The notes: generated from the letters alone by a model not told the origin. Positions 17,604-25,600 are shown, counted from the stretch's first letter. The stretch is 64,000 bases of DNA from Bacillus sp. J37 (GCF_000518865.1 NZ_JAEK01000007.1:124001-188000), one strand, 5' to 3'. Translations and numbers: made by a program.

Positions 17604-18233
17604 ATGAACATGAGGAAAAAAACCAATGCCGATCATTCTAAAATTGTGTATATGGGCTTTGGTGAGAATGACACATCAGACACAGATGGTACACCGGAAG
17701 ATGATGGGTTTGTATATGTGAAAGTAGGGTTCAAAAAAGAGAATTTTGAAAAACTGCAAGCCTATACGACATATGCCAATGTGGAAGCTAAAATGGATAA
17801 AATTAAAGTTGAGTATACACCGGAAGATTTTATCAAGGGGGCAACTATGTATTTTATCGATTCTATGCTGGACAACATTGATGCCCATAAACCCAAAGAA
17901 ATAACCAGGAAATTGTATGAATCTCTTCCTGAGTTTCTTCCCATTTTAAATGAAGCAGCCAAAAATCTAAGGAATACTCCATTGGAAAATGTTGAACCGC
18001 TTATTCATTATCAAGATGGCTTGATAAAAAATAACATGAAGAAAATAATGAAAGAACGAAAAATGACTCAGAAAGAACTTTCAGAAATGACAGGCATCGA
18101 TAAAAGTAATTTATCCATTTATATGAATAATAAATCACAACCATCTATTGAATTCTTTCTTAGAATTTGGCATGCCCTTGATTATCCTCCACTCAACGAA
18201 ATCTTATATAGAGAAAAATCTCGCGATGCTTAA
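17604..18233 (+). CDS. XRE-family HTH protein with unknown N-terminal domain
   Basis: A 209-residue cytosolic protein. The C-terminal 65 residues form an XRE/Cro helix-turn-helix (MKERKMTQKELSEMTGID, NLSIYMNNKSQPSIEFFL). The first 140 residues are acidic, with no domain I can name. Start ATG 17604 follows TTAGGAGGCG. Exact 13-bp repeats flank the gene, the right one overlapping the stop codon, and a 14-bp perfect palindrome follows. This suggests autoregulation or a past insertion. It lies just before a candidate type I toxin-antitoxin locus, with no evidence that the two interact. Confidence 0.7.
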   Translation: MNMRKKTNADHSKIVYMGFGENDTSDTDGTPEDDGFVYVKVGFKKENFEKLQAYTTYANVEAKMDKIKVEYTPEDFIKGATMYFIDSMLDNIDAHKPKEITRKLYESLPEFLPILNEAAKNLRNTPLENVEPLIHYQDGLIKNNMKKIMKERKMTQKELSEMTGIDKSNLSIYMNNKSQPSIEFFLRIWHALDYPPLNEILYREKSRDA

Positions 18234-18242
18234 GCATATCTT
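18230..18242 (+). repeat. 13-bp direct repeat, right copy, flanking the XRE gene
   Basis: TTAAGCATATCTT, identical to 17567-17579; it includes the TAA stop of the XRE gene. Confidence 0.6.
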
Positions 18243-18256
18243 TTTTGGCATGAGAG

Positions 18257-18290
18257 TTGAAAATTTTTAACTTTTATTAAAAATTTTCAA
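18257..18290. repeat. Perfect 14-bp palindrome after the XRE gene
   Basis: TTGAAAATTTTTAA (18257-18270) and TTAAAAATTTTCAA (18277-18290) with a 6-nt loop. No T run follows on either strand, so it is not a standard terminator. It could be an operator or a transcript-end hairpin. Confidence 0.5.
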
Positions 18291-18452
18291 AAAAGGGTCA
18301 TAAGACATGCACTAAGCTCAATATCCTATATCATAACTGCCAAAGTTTATGGTTATCACGATTGGGAAGACAGGTCTACCTTTTCTGCGATGACAAAAAG
18401 ACACTCGCATAAGGGTTGGCGGTCTTAGCCTCTCATAAGGGAGGTGCAACTG

Positions 18453-18530
18453 ATGGATATGAACACAGCAATGTTTATGATAGCATTAGTGACTTTAATC
18501 GTCCTATTAATTGAGAAAACAAAAGAGTAA
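18453..18530 (+). CDS. Candidate type I toxin: short hydrophobic peptide (25 aa)
   Basis: ATG 18453 follows GGGAGGTG. The peptide begins MDMNTAMFMIALVT, continues as a hydrophobic helix and ends in a charged EKTKE tail. This is the pattern of holin-like type I toxins (TxpA/BsrG and Hol_Tox families) in Bacillus, though it is shorter than most. The leader repeats CTC(G/T)CATAAGGG twice and can pair CCTC with GGAGG, hiding the ribosome binding site. The stop codon lies in a 13-bp hairpin. Below the usual size cut-off and easily missed. Toxicity is inferred, not shown. Confidence 0.55.
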   Translation: MDMNTAMFMIALVTLIVLLIEKTKE

Positions 18531-18565
18531 TTCACCCTGCTGTTGGCGACAGGGGTGAATTACTC
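18525..18565. other. 13-bp hairpin covering the toxin stop codon
   Basis: GAGTAATTCACCC (18525-18537) is perfectly complementary to GGGTGAATTACTC (18553-18565), loop of 15 nt. It has no T run. In type I systems such structure stabilises the toxin mRNA and its antisense RNA. Confidence 0.6.
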
Positions 18566-18647
18566 TCAAGTTTAAAACCTTATTACTGCGAATCGCAATA
18601 GAATAGATAACCGTTGTGTTGGCGCACTGCGGTTATTTTTCATTATA
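18530..18647 (-). ncRNA. Possible antisense antitoxin RNA (RatA-like)
   Basis: In txpA/ratA systems an antisense RNA starts beyond the toxin 3' end and overlaps it. Here a minus-strand TATAAT (18647-18642) lies just past the toxin terminator, pointing back into the toxin. No good -35 box is present, and no clean minus-strand terminator was found, so the ends are guesses. Confidence 0.3.
18607..18640 (+). terminator. Terminator of the candidate toxin mRNA
   Basis: ATAACCG (18607-18613) pairs with CGGTTAT (18630-18636), followed by T residues, about 75 nt after the toxin stop. Confidence 0.65.
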
Positions 18648-18752
18648 TGTGTGAGGTAAATAATTATTCTTTTCACCTTTACTTTATGGATATTGCGACT
18701 ATTTTTTGAATCCTTTAAGTGCATTCCGTTACATTTATGCGCAAGTACACAA

Positions 18753-19928
18753 TTATACGGCTTCGTCTTCCCACTTCTTATGGTCCTGTACAAATAATAT
18801 TCCTAATTCATGGTGCTCTCCGTCATATAATGCGCGTTGGTCAAAGCGGATTTCTCCGTTGAAGCCAATGACTTCCAGCTTGCAGAATGCGCCGTTTTTT
18901 TGTAAGGCTTGGTAAAACTCGTCGACGGTGTGAACAGAGTATCCGTTTACTTTCATGATGATTTCGCCTACCTTGAGATTCATCTTTTCTGCTGGAGACT
19001 GCGGCAGAATCCCTAATATCATTAAGCCATGATCTCGTTTTGAAAAATAAAAAGCAGCAGAAGCATCATTCATTCGTTGACGAATGGTAATGAATTCACG
19101 ACCTACCATCGCAATACCTACAGCGATAAATGCTAGCGGTGTCCACCAAATACTGCCGGCAGCTAGTACAAGCGTCATCACACCGAGCCACATAACCCGC
19201 TGTCCTGTTATGGTTATGCTCTCTTGCGGCAATGAACCTTGAACACGTTGGCTAAATCCTAAGAAAAAGGGAATCACCAGTAATAAAAAGGGCTCACCAC
19301 TAATGGATAAAACCGGCCACCACGTTAAAGAGGAAGTTAAATCTCCACCAGGAACTAGCATGAGAAGCGGCAGCATCCATGTTCGATTTGCCTGGTGGAT
19401 ACCGATCGGCAATCCTCTTGTGCTCGTTTTTAAAAAAGGAGATGTATGCTGATGTGCTGTACGCATCACCAATATGCCTTCAGCAACAAGCAATACTCCT
19501 GCTAAAATACTAAGAGAAGCAAGGCTTGTCCCGGAAAAGCCCACAAAAAAAGACTCAAATCGGTCCGGCATGAACGCAACAGCCAATAATGTTAACCCGA
19601 TTGTAAAGGCAGCAGACAACCATCTTAGCTGAAGTGTAAAACTCAGCACCGCTGTAATGATGGCCAAGATAACAACTGTTCCAAACGGAAGACTCAGACC
19701 AAGCGCGAAAATTACGATCGAGACAAACAGTCCTATCAAAAGTCCCTTTGTATACGTAAACTTCATTTCATCATATATATCCTGTACACGAATATGAAAA
19801 GAACTTCGCTCACGCTTAATACGAAGCATGCCATACATGAATGAAATAAGAAAAAATAAATAAAATAGCGGATGGATAAAAAAGCGACCAATTGCCCACA
19901 GCAACTCTAGTAACCAATTTTCAACCAA
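18753..19928 (-). CDS. minJ: Division-site topology protein MinJ (PDZ domain)
   Basis: A 391-residue membrane protein close to the B. subtilis MinJ length (397). Several transmembrane segments fill residues 10-280, and a PDZ-like domain closes the protein at about 300-385 (RDHGLMILGILPQSPAEKMNLKVGEIIMKVNGYSVHTVDEFYQAL). MinJ bridges DivIVA and MinD at division sites and poles, and affects swarming. TTG start at 19928 follows AAGGTGGG. The order ctpB-swrA-minJ is conserved with B. subtilis, supporting the assignment. Confidence 0.88.
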   Translation of the reverse strand: MVENWLLELLWAIGRFFIHPLFYLFFLISFMYGMLRIKRERSSFHIRVQDIYDEMKFTYTKGLLIGLFVSIVIFALGLSLPFGTVVILAIITAVLSFTLQLRWLSAAFTIGLTLLAVAFMPDRFESFFVGFSGTSLASLSILAGVLLVAEGILVMRTAHQHTSPFLKTSTRGLPIGIHQANRTWMLPLLMLVPGGDLTSSLTWWPVLSISGEPFLLLVIPFFLGFSQRVQGSLPQESITITGQRVMWLGVMTLVLAAGSIWWTPLAFIAVGIAMVGREFITIRQRMNDASAAFYFSKRDHGLMILGILPQSPAEKMNLKVGEIIMKVNGYSVHTVDEFYQALQKNGAFCKLEVIGFNGEIRFDQRALYDGEHHELGILFVQDHKKWEDEAV

Positions 19929-20009
19929 AACAGAATCCCACCTTACTGTTTCTACCCGTTTCTACTAGGTTACTCATATTTTACCATCTCAAGGTATAAT
20001 TGAGTATGC

Positions 20010-20363
20010 TTATTTTAAGTTCTCCCAGAGACTGCTGTTCGAAAGCGAAAAATCACGAAAGTTTTGCTCTTCTTCCATTCCCAGTAAATCCACAATCACT
20101 TTCATCGACTTTTTAATATCACTTAAAGAAAGTGACAAACGCTTATGATTTTGCAGCAAGTATTGAAAATACTCCTTTACACAGTCCTCATCAATTTGTT
20201 CCACCTTTTTAATGGACGTGTAGTTTGCCACATACATGCTAAATAGCCTAATCGGCTTACTTGGGCTCGAATGAAACGGCTGTGCCGCACTGCTTTCGGT
20301 TAATTGTGTAAAAATCTCCTGATAAACCTGCTCCTTTTGAAAGCTTGAATTTCTCATTAACAT
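20010..20363 (-). CDS. swrA: Swarming motility regulator SwrA
   Basis: A 117-residue cytosolic protein, the same length as B. subtilis SwrA, with the conserved block YFQYLLQNHKRLSLSLSDI followed by SMKVIVDLL and DFSLSNSSLW. SwrA works with phosphorylated DegU at the fla/che promoter and raises flagellar gene expression. ATG 20363 follows GGGAGG; a second ATG at 20357 has a more usual spacing. The reading frame is intact with no homopolymer frameshift of the kind in domesticated B. subtilis. A family A repeat fills the upstream region. Confidence 0.85.
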   Translation of the reverse strand: MLMRNSSFQKEQVYQEIFTQLTESSAAQPFHSSPSKPIRLFSMYVANYTSIKKVEQIDEDCVKEYFQYLLQNHKRLSLSLSDIKKSMKVIVDLLGMEEEQNFRDFSLSNSSLWENLK

Positions 20364-20390
20364 AAAACCTCCCAAATTTACCCGACTATA

Positions 20391-20503
20391 AGAAAAGCGC
20401 AAGCGCCTTGGTCAGCCTAGCGATTTGGAATAAAAAGTGCTCTTACCCTTCAATTCCAAATTGGCTTATCACCTCGAGGGACTAGGCGCTGGAGCTAGAC
20501 ACT
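20391..20503 (+). repeat. Family A repeat in the swrA upstream region
   Basis: Starts GAAAAGCGCAAGCGCCTTGG and ends ACTAGGCGCTGGAGCTAGAC. The ends can pair (AGCGCCT with AGGCGCT), and an inner pair ATTTGGAAT / ATTCCAAAT is present. A known style of dispersed intergenic repeat in Bacillus relatives; a degenerate copy lies at 194-302. It sits between the ctpB terminator and the swrA ribosome binding site. Confidence 0.7.
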
Positions 20504-20561
20504 GTAGAATATGTTCTACTATATAAGTTCGGAAACACTTGAATTTTTACGTCCTTAAATG

Positions 20562-20594
20562 AAAAATAAGAACTAGCATCAGCCAGTTCTTATT
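20562..20594 (-). terminator. Terminator of ctpB
   Basis: AATAAGAACT and AGTTCTTATT pair around a 10-nt loop, followed on the minus strand by T residues; 6 bp past the ctpB stop. Confidence 0.8.
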
Positions 20595-20600
20595 CCATCC

Positions 20601-22064
20601 TTATTTAAAAAGAGCTTTAATCGCCATCTTCAGTTGTAAATCATTCTCTTCTTTTTCTCTTTGTTCCAATACTTTTTGATTCATTGTATTAGCTGTTTGT
20701 TGATCGATTTTTCCGCTAATCGGAAGTTCATTTGTTTGTTGAAAAGCTTTTACAGCAGTTTCTGTTCCTTTACTAAAATACCCATCTTCCCGTTCAGGTT
20801 CAAATCCTAAACCTTTTAGAGCAACCTGTGCCGTTTTCACCTGTTCATTGTTCATATCAGGTACTAATGGCTTTTCAATTTGGAGTGGGCTGGCCTGGTA
20901 CAATTCCGGTTGCTCTACTTTTATTGTCGGCTCGACTCCTTTTTTGTGAATCCAATTGCCTTCCGGTGTTAGCCATTTGTAGAGCGTTAATTTAATGTTA
21001 CTTCCATCCCCCATCGGAACGGCCTGTTGAACGGTTCCTTTTCCAAATGAAGTAACACCAACAATGTCATAGCCTGACGCTTCTTTTAACGCACCTGCAA
21101 GGATTTCAGAAGCGGATGCACTTCCTTTATCAATCAAAACTGTTACCGGATACTCTTTTTTCTTAGAAAGTGTTGAGAAATAGCGCTTTTTATCACCATT
21201 TCTCTCCTCAATCTGAATGTATGGAGAATCCTTTGTCACAAACTGCTTTAGAATTTCCTCAACGCTTTGTAAGTATCCGCCTGGATTTCCTCGAACATCT
21301 AAAACTAGACCTTCAATGTTTTCCTTTTCAAGCTTAGATAAAGTGTTCTTGAAATCTTCTGCGGTGTTTTCTGAGAAAGATGTAACTTCAATATACCCAA
21401 CCTTTTTGCCTTCATAATCTTTCGTTGATCCAAACACTGTTTCAAGTGGGATTTCATCGCGAACAACATCGAACGTTAGCTTTTCTCTTGAGTTGGGACG
21501 AAGTACCTCAATGGCTACCTTTGTTCCCTTTTTGCCGCGAATCTTTAAGACAGTTTGATGAAGATCTAAGCCCTCAACATTTTCTCCATTAATACTGATA
21601 ATCTGATCATTTGGTTGTAGACCTGCTTTTTCCGCCGGTGATCCTTTAAAAGGAGACACAATCGTTACTTTGCCATCATTCATTCCAACCTCTGCACCGA
21701 TTCCTTCGAAGGATGAATCAAGTGATTGAGAGAATTGCTTAGCTGTTTCTTTATCCATATACACAGAGTAAGGATCATCCAATGTAGAAAGCATGCCCTG
21801 TATCGCACCCTCTAAAAGTTCTTCCTGATCCACTTCCTCCACATATTTTGTTGAAATTAATTCAAGTGCTTGTTGAAACTTTTCATAGCCTTCAATTTCG
21901 GTTGCTTGTTTTTCTTCTTCAGCTTGAAACACATTTCCAAAGGTTGGGACTGCCTCAACCTCTTGTGATGATTTGTCTTCCGTTAATTCCATTCCGACAT
22001 ACATACCGCCAGCGCCAACTACTAAGGCTAGGGTCATTAACAGTGCTGTGATTTTCTGATTCAT
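20601..22064 (-). CDS. ctpB: Carboxy-terminal processing protease CtpB
   Basis: A 487-residue S41 serine protease. An N-terminal anchor/signal (residues 5-25) is followed by a PDZ domain at about 105-185 (GSPAEKAGLQPNDQIISING) and the S41 core. Catalytic Ser is in KGSASASEILAGAL and the Lys in FGKGTVQ. A C-terminal peptidoglycan-binding domain spans about 405-470 (VKTAQVALKGLGFEP). In B. subtilis CtpB cleaves SpoIVFA in the forespore-mother cell gap to trigger pro-sigma-K processing. Start ATG 22064 follows AGGAGGT. It neighbours swrA and minJ as in B. subtilis. Confidence 0.93.
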   Translation of the reverse strand: MNQKITALLMTLALVVGAGGMYVGMELTEDKSSQEVEAVPTFGNVFQAEEEKQATEIEGYEKFQQALELISTKYVEEVDQEELLEGAIQGMLSTLDDPYSVYMDKETAKQFSQSLDSSFEGIGAEVGMNDGKVTIVSPFKGSPAEKAGLQPNDQIISINGENVEGLDLHQTVLKIRGKKGTKVAIEVLRPNSREKLTFDVVRDEIPLETVFGSTKDYEGKKVGYIEVTSFSENTAEDFKNTLSKLEKENIEGLVLDVRGNPGGYLQSVEEILKQFVTKDSPYIQIEERNGDKKRYFSTLSKKKEYPVTVLIDKGSASASEILAGALKEASGYDIVGVTSFGKGTVQQAVPMGDGSNIKLTLYKWLTPEGNWIHKKGVEPTIKVEQPELYQASPLQIEKPLVPDMNNEQVKTAQVALKGLGFEPEREDGYFSKGTETAVKAFQQTNELPISGKIDQQTANTMNQKVLEQREKEENDLQLKMAIKALFK

Positions 22065-22302
22065 CGTTTACCTCCTATTTCCAACGTCGCCAGGTTATGT
22101 CATTCCTAATTTTTTTAGACTATTTTAGTATATGACAAGCTTGGCCAAATCATGTAAGGCAATTGGGAGGGGATTTAGGGGTGGATTTTAAGGGAAGGGG
22201 TGATGACATTCGAAGTGCATGTTTGCTTAATGAATAGGGCGTTTTCGGTCGCTTTCCATTGTTTTCTACTCAATAACTTCAGCTAGTGTTAACTGCTTTA
22301 GC

Positions 22303-22480
22303 TTGTTTTGTTTTTTATCTTTTTTTGGCAGACATATCTTTTTAGATTTTCATCTGTTTTGTACTTCATGACTCCGATGAAAGACATATCTTTTTTGGTT
22401 CTCACTTGTTTTGTTTCCCATCCCCTCTATAAAAGACATTTCCCACCATTACACCATTCATTTTGTCCTTCATCTATCAA
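22303..22480. repeat. Degenerate tandem repeat, period about 52 bp
   Basis: TTGTTTTG-like words recur at about 22303, 22355, 22408 and 22460, and GACAT(A/T)TC at 22331, 22383 and 22435, a constant step of 51-53 bp. Units are strongly T-rich on the plus strand. The gap 22065-22532 between ctpB and the M23 gene holds nothing else clear besides this and a terminator. Confidence 0.6.
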
Positions 22481-22532
22481 CACCCCCGAAAAACCGCCCC
22501 CAGTCACAGAGTTACTACCAATTCCAAACACA

Positions 22533-22568
22533 AAAAAACTCCTAAACAACGTGTTTTAGGAGTTTTTA
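22533..22568. terminator. Terminator of the M23 hydrolase gene
   Basis: AAACTCCTAAAAC-type arms: AAACTCCTAAAC pairs with GTTTTAGGAGTTT around a short loop, with A and T runs on both sides. It lies 13 bp past the M23 gene stop on the minus strand. Confidence 0.85.
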
Positions 22569-22580
22569 ATCCGGGTAATG

Positions 22581-23933
22581 TTATGGTAAATAGTTTAACG
22601 GGTTTACAGAACTTGCAGATCCGTTCCATGCACCTTTATGAATTTCAAAGTGTAAATGCTGTCCTGTTGAACGGCCTGTGTTCCCCATGATTCCAATTTG
22701 TTGGCCTTTTGATACTGATTGTCCCGAACTTACCATCAGTCTTTCTTGGTGTGCGTAAACAGTTGTAAAGACTTGTCCATTTATTCTATGAGAGATGTAC
22801 ACAACATTCCCAAAGCTGCTGGAGTAATTTGCGCGGATAACTGTTCCACTTGCAGCTGCAACAATTGGTACATCTGCACTGTTGGCAATATCAATTCCGC
22901 CATGCAGTTTTCTTCCGCCTGTTACAGGATGCTCTCGGTAACCATATCCTGACGTAAATGTTCCGGATGCCGGCCACATGAACGAACCACTGCTTACAGC
23001 TGGTTTTTGAGATGATGCTGAACTACTACTACTGCTTGAGCTTGATGATGACGAAGAAGATGATGAGCTTGACGGACTTGACTTCGCCGCTGCTGCCGCA
23101 GCTGCCTCTGCTTCAGCTCTTTTCTTAGCTTCTGCTGCTTCAGCTGCTGCACGTGCCGCTTCTTCACGTTGACGTTTTTCTTCTGCTTCAATTGCGCTTT
23201 TTTGTTCTGCTAGGAAGGCTGCTTCATCTTCCAATTCATGTATCTCATGAAGGGCATCATCTTGTTTTTGCATAACTTGTGACATTAACTCTTCTTTTTT
23301 CTTCTTTTGGACAGCTAACTGCTTTTTAAGAGATTCTAATTCTGTTAAAGCTGTCTCTAATTCTTTTAGCTTACTATTTAGATCTGCCTCTGATTGCTCT
23401 AAAAGCTGTTTATCAGCTTCATGTGCTTTAATAATTTCACGATCAGCTTCTACAATGGTTGATACAGCACTTACACGACCTACAAAGTCTCCAAAGTCCT
23501 GAGCACCAAGAAGCACATCTAAATAGCTAATCATTCCACCTGTTTCTTGAAGTGCACGTGCTCGATCTTCAAGTAACTTATTGCGCTCTTCGATACGCGC
23601 CTTTACTTCAGCAATCTGTACTTTTAACTCTTCGATTTGCTTTTGCGTTTCTTTTATTTTTTCTTCTTGCTCTCTAATTTTCCCATTTGTTTCTGAGTAT
23701 TGAGTGTCAATTTTTTGAATCTCCGAATCGATATTTGCCTGTTTGCCTTTTAGTTCATTGATTTCACTTTCTTTTTCACTTAAGCTTGATGACACATCTG
23801 ATTGTTTACTTTCAATTTCCTGCTTCTTTTCCTGTAGTGTTTCTGCAAGGGCGAGGTGGTTATTCGGAAGTAACAACCCGCTTGTCCCAACTACAGCAGC
23901 CAAGCTATACGCAACTAGCTTTCTTTTCATCAT
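22581..23933 (-). CDS. EnvC/PcsB-like cell-wall hydrolase with M23 peptidase domain
   Basis: A 450-residue secreted protein: signal peptide (to about residue 30, LALAE), two long coiled-coil segments (30-120, 165-280), an Ala/Glu then poly-Ser linker (about 270-312), and a C-terminal M23 metallopeptidase (325-450) with Zn ligands in HGGIDIAN and HLHFEIH. In B. subtilis FtsEX activates CwlO, an NlpC/P60 enzyme with a similar coiled coil; in other bacteria EnvC or PcsB fill this role. Its position directly after ftsX makes it the likely FtsEX-controlled hydrolase or activator here. ATG 23933 or 23930 follows GGGGGAGG. Confidence 0.88.
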   Translation of the reverse strand: MMKRKLVAYSLAAVVGTSGLLLPNNHLALAETLQEKKQEIESKQSDVSSSLSEKESEINELKGKQANIDSEIQKIDTQYSETNGKIREQEEKIKETQKQIEELKVQIAEVKARIEERNKLLEDRARALQETGGMISYLDVLLGAQDFGDFVGRVSAVSTIVEADREIIKAHEADKQLLEQSEADLNSKLKELETALTELESLKKQLAVQKKKKEELMSQVMQKQDDALHEIHELEDEAAFLAEQKSAIEAEEKRQREEAARAAAEAAEAKKRAEAEAAAAAAAKSSPSSSSSSSSSSSSSSSSSSASSQKPAVSSGSFMWPASGTFTSGYGYREHPVTGGRKLHGGIDIANSADVPIVAAASGTVIRANYSSSFGNVVYISHRINGQVFTTVYAHQERLMVSSGQSVSKGQQIGIMGNTGRSTGQHLHFEIHKGAWNGSASSVNPLNYLP

Positions 23934-23991
23934 TCATCCTCCCCCATATTTATGTAAAAACTAGTAAACTAGCAATTAAGAAATTGCTAGT

Positions 23992-24882
23992 TTACACTTT
24001 TAAGAATTTACGAACAGACATTAAACTTCCCCAAACACCAATCAACGCACCAATTAACAATAGTAGAGCTGAAACTTGGAACACAAACGGGCTAAATGGT
24101 AATACTTCAACAAATGATCCTTGAAGCTTAGGTAGTGCCCATGTATATAACGATTGATAGCTGACGCTAATTAATACGATTGGAACAACTGAGCCAAGTA
24201 CACCTAATAATAATCCTTCAAGGAAAAATGGCCAGCGGATAAACCCGTTAGTTGCACCAACTAATTTCATAATTTCAATTTCACGTCTACGAGCAATAAT
24301 CGTAATTTTAATTGTATTTGAAATTAAGAACATCGCCGTGAAAATCAAACCGATAATCAACGCAATACCAATGTTTCGTGCAACAGAAATGGCATTAAAT
24401 AATTTATCAACCTGATCCTGTCCATAACGAACTTTTGACGCATTATCTAATTTTTCTAGTTTCTCTGCAACAACAGTTGTATCACGCGGTTCTTTTGCTT
24501 TTACAACAAACACATCATTCAACGGATTGTTTTGCTCAAATAGTTCAAACGATTTTCCTTCTTCTCCCAAGCTATCTACTAAGTTTTCTAATTCTTTTTC
24601 CTTAGGTGAGAAAACAACCGAATCAACTTGGCTTATTTTTTCAATTTCGCCTTTCAGTGTTTGCTGGGCTTTTTCATCAGCTGTGACATCAATTAAAACG
24701 CGAATTTCTACGTCTTTTTCAAGATTATCTGCGACATGATTCAGGTTCATCATAATCACAAGGAATGTTCCGACTAAAATTAACGTGACAGTTACAGCAC
24801 TGACGGATGCAAATGTCATCCATGTATTTCTCGCTAAACTTTTTAAACTTTCACGTAAATGACGGCCAAGAGTATTAATCAT
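23992..24882 (-). CDS. ftsX: Cell division ABC transporter permease-like protein FtsX
   Basis: A 296-residue membrane protein with TM1 at about 22-45, an extracellular domain to about 165 and three further TM segments. INTLGRHLRESLKSLARNTW and ARRREIEIMKLVGAT are typical. With FtsE it relays a cytoplasmic signal to extracellular wall hydrolases. ATG 24882 is chosen: AGGGGAG lies upstream and the start overlaps the ftsE stop by 8 nt (ATGATTAA), showing translational coupling. The longer frame from 24945 lies wholly inside ftsE. Confidence 0.95.
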   Translation of the reverse strand: MINTLGRHLRESLKSLARNTWMTFASVSAVTVTLILVGTFLVIMMNLNHVADNLEKDVEIRVLIDVTADEKAQQTLKGEIEKISQVDSVVFSPKEKELENLVDSLGEEGKSFELFEQNNPLNDVFVVKAKEPRDTTVVAEKLEKLDNASKVRYGQDQVDKLFNAISVARNIGIALIIGLIFTAMFLISNTIKITIIARRREIEIMKLVGATNGFIRWPFFLEGLLLGVLGSVVPIVLISVSYQSLYTWALPKLQGSFVEVLPFSPFVFQVSALLLLIGALIGVWGSLMSVRKFLKV

Positions 24883-25561
24883 ATATACCGTACTCCCCTC
24901 TTGCTTCGTCACGCACAATTTTTCCATCTTCAACAGCAATAACACGTTTTTTCAATGTATTTACAATCTCTTTATTATGAGTTGCCATTACAATGGTTGT
25001 GCCACGATTATTAATTTCTTCAAACAGATTCATAATTTCCCATGATGTATCTGGGTCAAGGTTTCCTGTCGGCTCATCCGCGATCATCACTGCCGGATTG
25101 TTGACAATCGAGCGGGCGATGGACACACGCTGCTGCTCCCCACCAGATAACTCATCAGGGAAAAACCTTGCTTTATGTTTAAGCTGAACTAAATCTAAAA
25201 CATCTAGTACTCTCTTTTTAATACTTTTCGGATTTTCACCGATAACTTCTAATGCAAATGCGACATTTTCAAAGACTGTTAGTTTTGGTAATAGTTTAAA
25301 GTCCTGGAAAACGACACCGATTTGACGTCGTAACATCGGAACCTTAGATTCTTTCAGGGTTGAAAGATCAACACCATTAATGACGATTTTTCCGCTTGAA
25401 GGCTTTTCTTCGCGGTACATCATTTTAATAAATGTCGATTTCCCTGCACCACTTGGTCCGACCACATATACAAATTCGCCTTGATTTATCATAATATCTA
25501 TTCCATTTATAGCTAACACACCATTTGGATATGTTTTATATACTTCTGACATTTCAATCAT
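24875..25561 (-). CDS. ftsE: Cell division ATP-binding protein FtsE
   Basis: A 228-residue ABC ATPase of usual length. Walker A GPSGAGKST (about 35-43), signature LSGGEQQR (about 139-146), Walker B VMIADEPTGNLDP and the switch His in MATHNKE are intact. It forms the FtsEX complex at the membrane and drives septal or lateral wall hydrolase activation. First gene of the ftsE-ftsX-M23 set. Nested inverted repeats lie about 40 bp upstream of its start. Confidence 0.96.
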   Translation of the reverse strand: MIEMSEVYKTYPNGVLAINGIDIMINQGEFVYVVGPSGAGKSTFIKMMYREEKPSSGKIVINGVDLSTLKESKVPMLRRQIGVVFQDFKLLPKLTVFENVAFALEVIGENPKSIKKRVLDVLDLVQLKHKARFFPDELSGGEQQRVSIARSIVNNPAVMIADEPTGNLDPDTSWEIMNLFEEINNRGTTIVMATHNKEIVNTLKKRVIAVEDGKIVRDEARGEYGIYD

Positions 25562-25600
25562 AGATATAAACCACCTAAAGTTGTTTTTTTACACTTTGAA

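Noticed and set aside
18572-18793. 73-codon minus-strand frame beyond the toxin
   Set aside because: It overlaps the minJ 3' end and the possible antisense RNA; no ribosome binding site and no protein-like composition.
22994-23191. Minus-strand frame of basic residues inside the M23 gene
   Set aside because: It is a frame shadow of the Ala/Glu and poly-Ser linker.
24883-24945. Longer FtsX start
   Set aside because: The extra 21 codons lie inside ftsE in another frame; the ATGATTAA overlap with its own ribosome binding site is typical.
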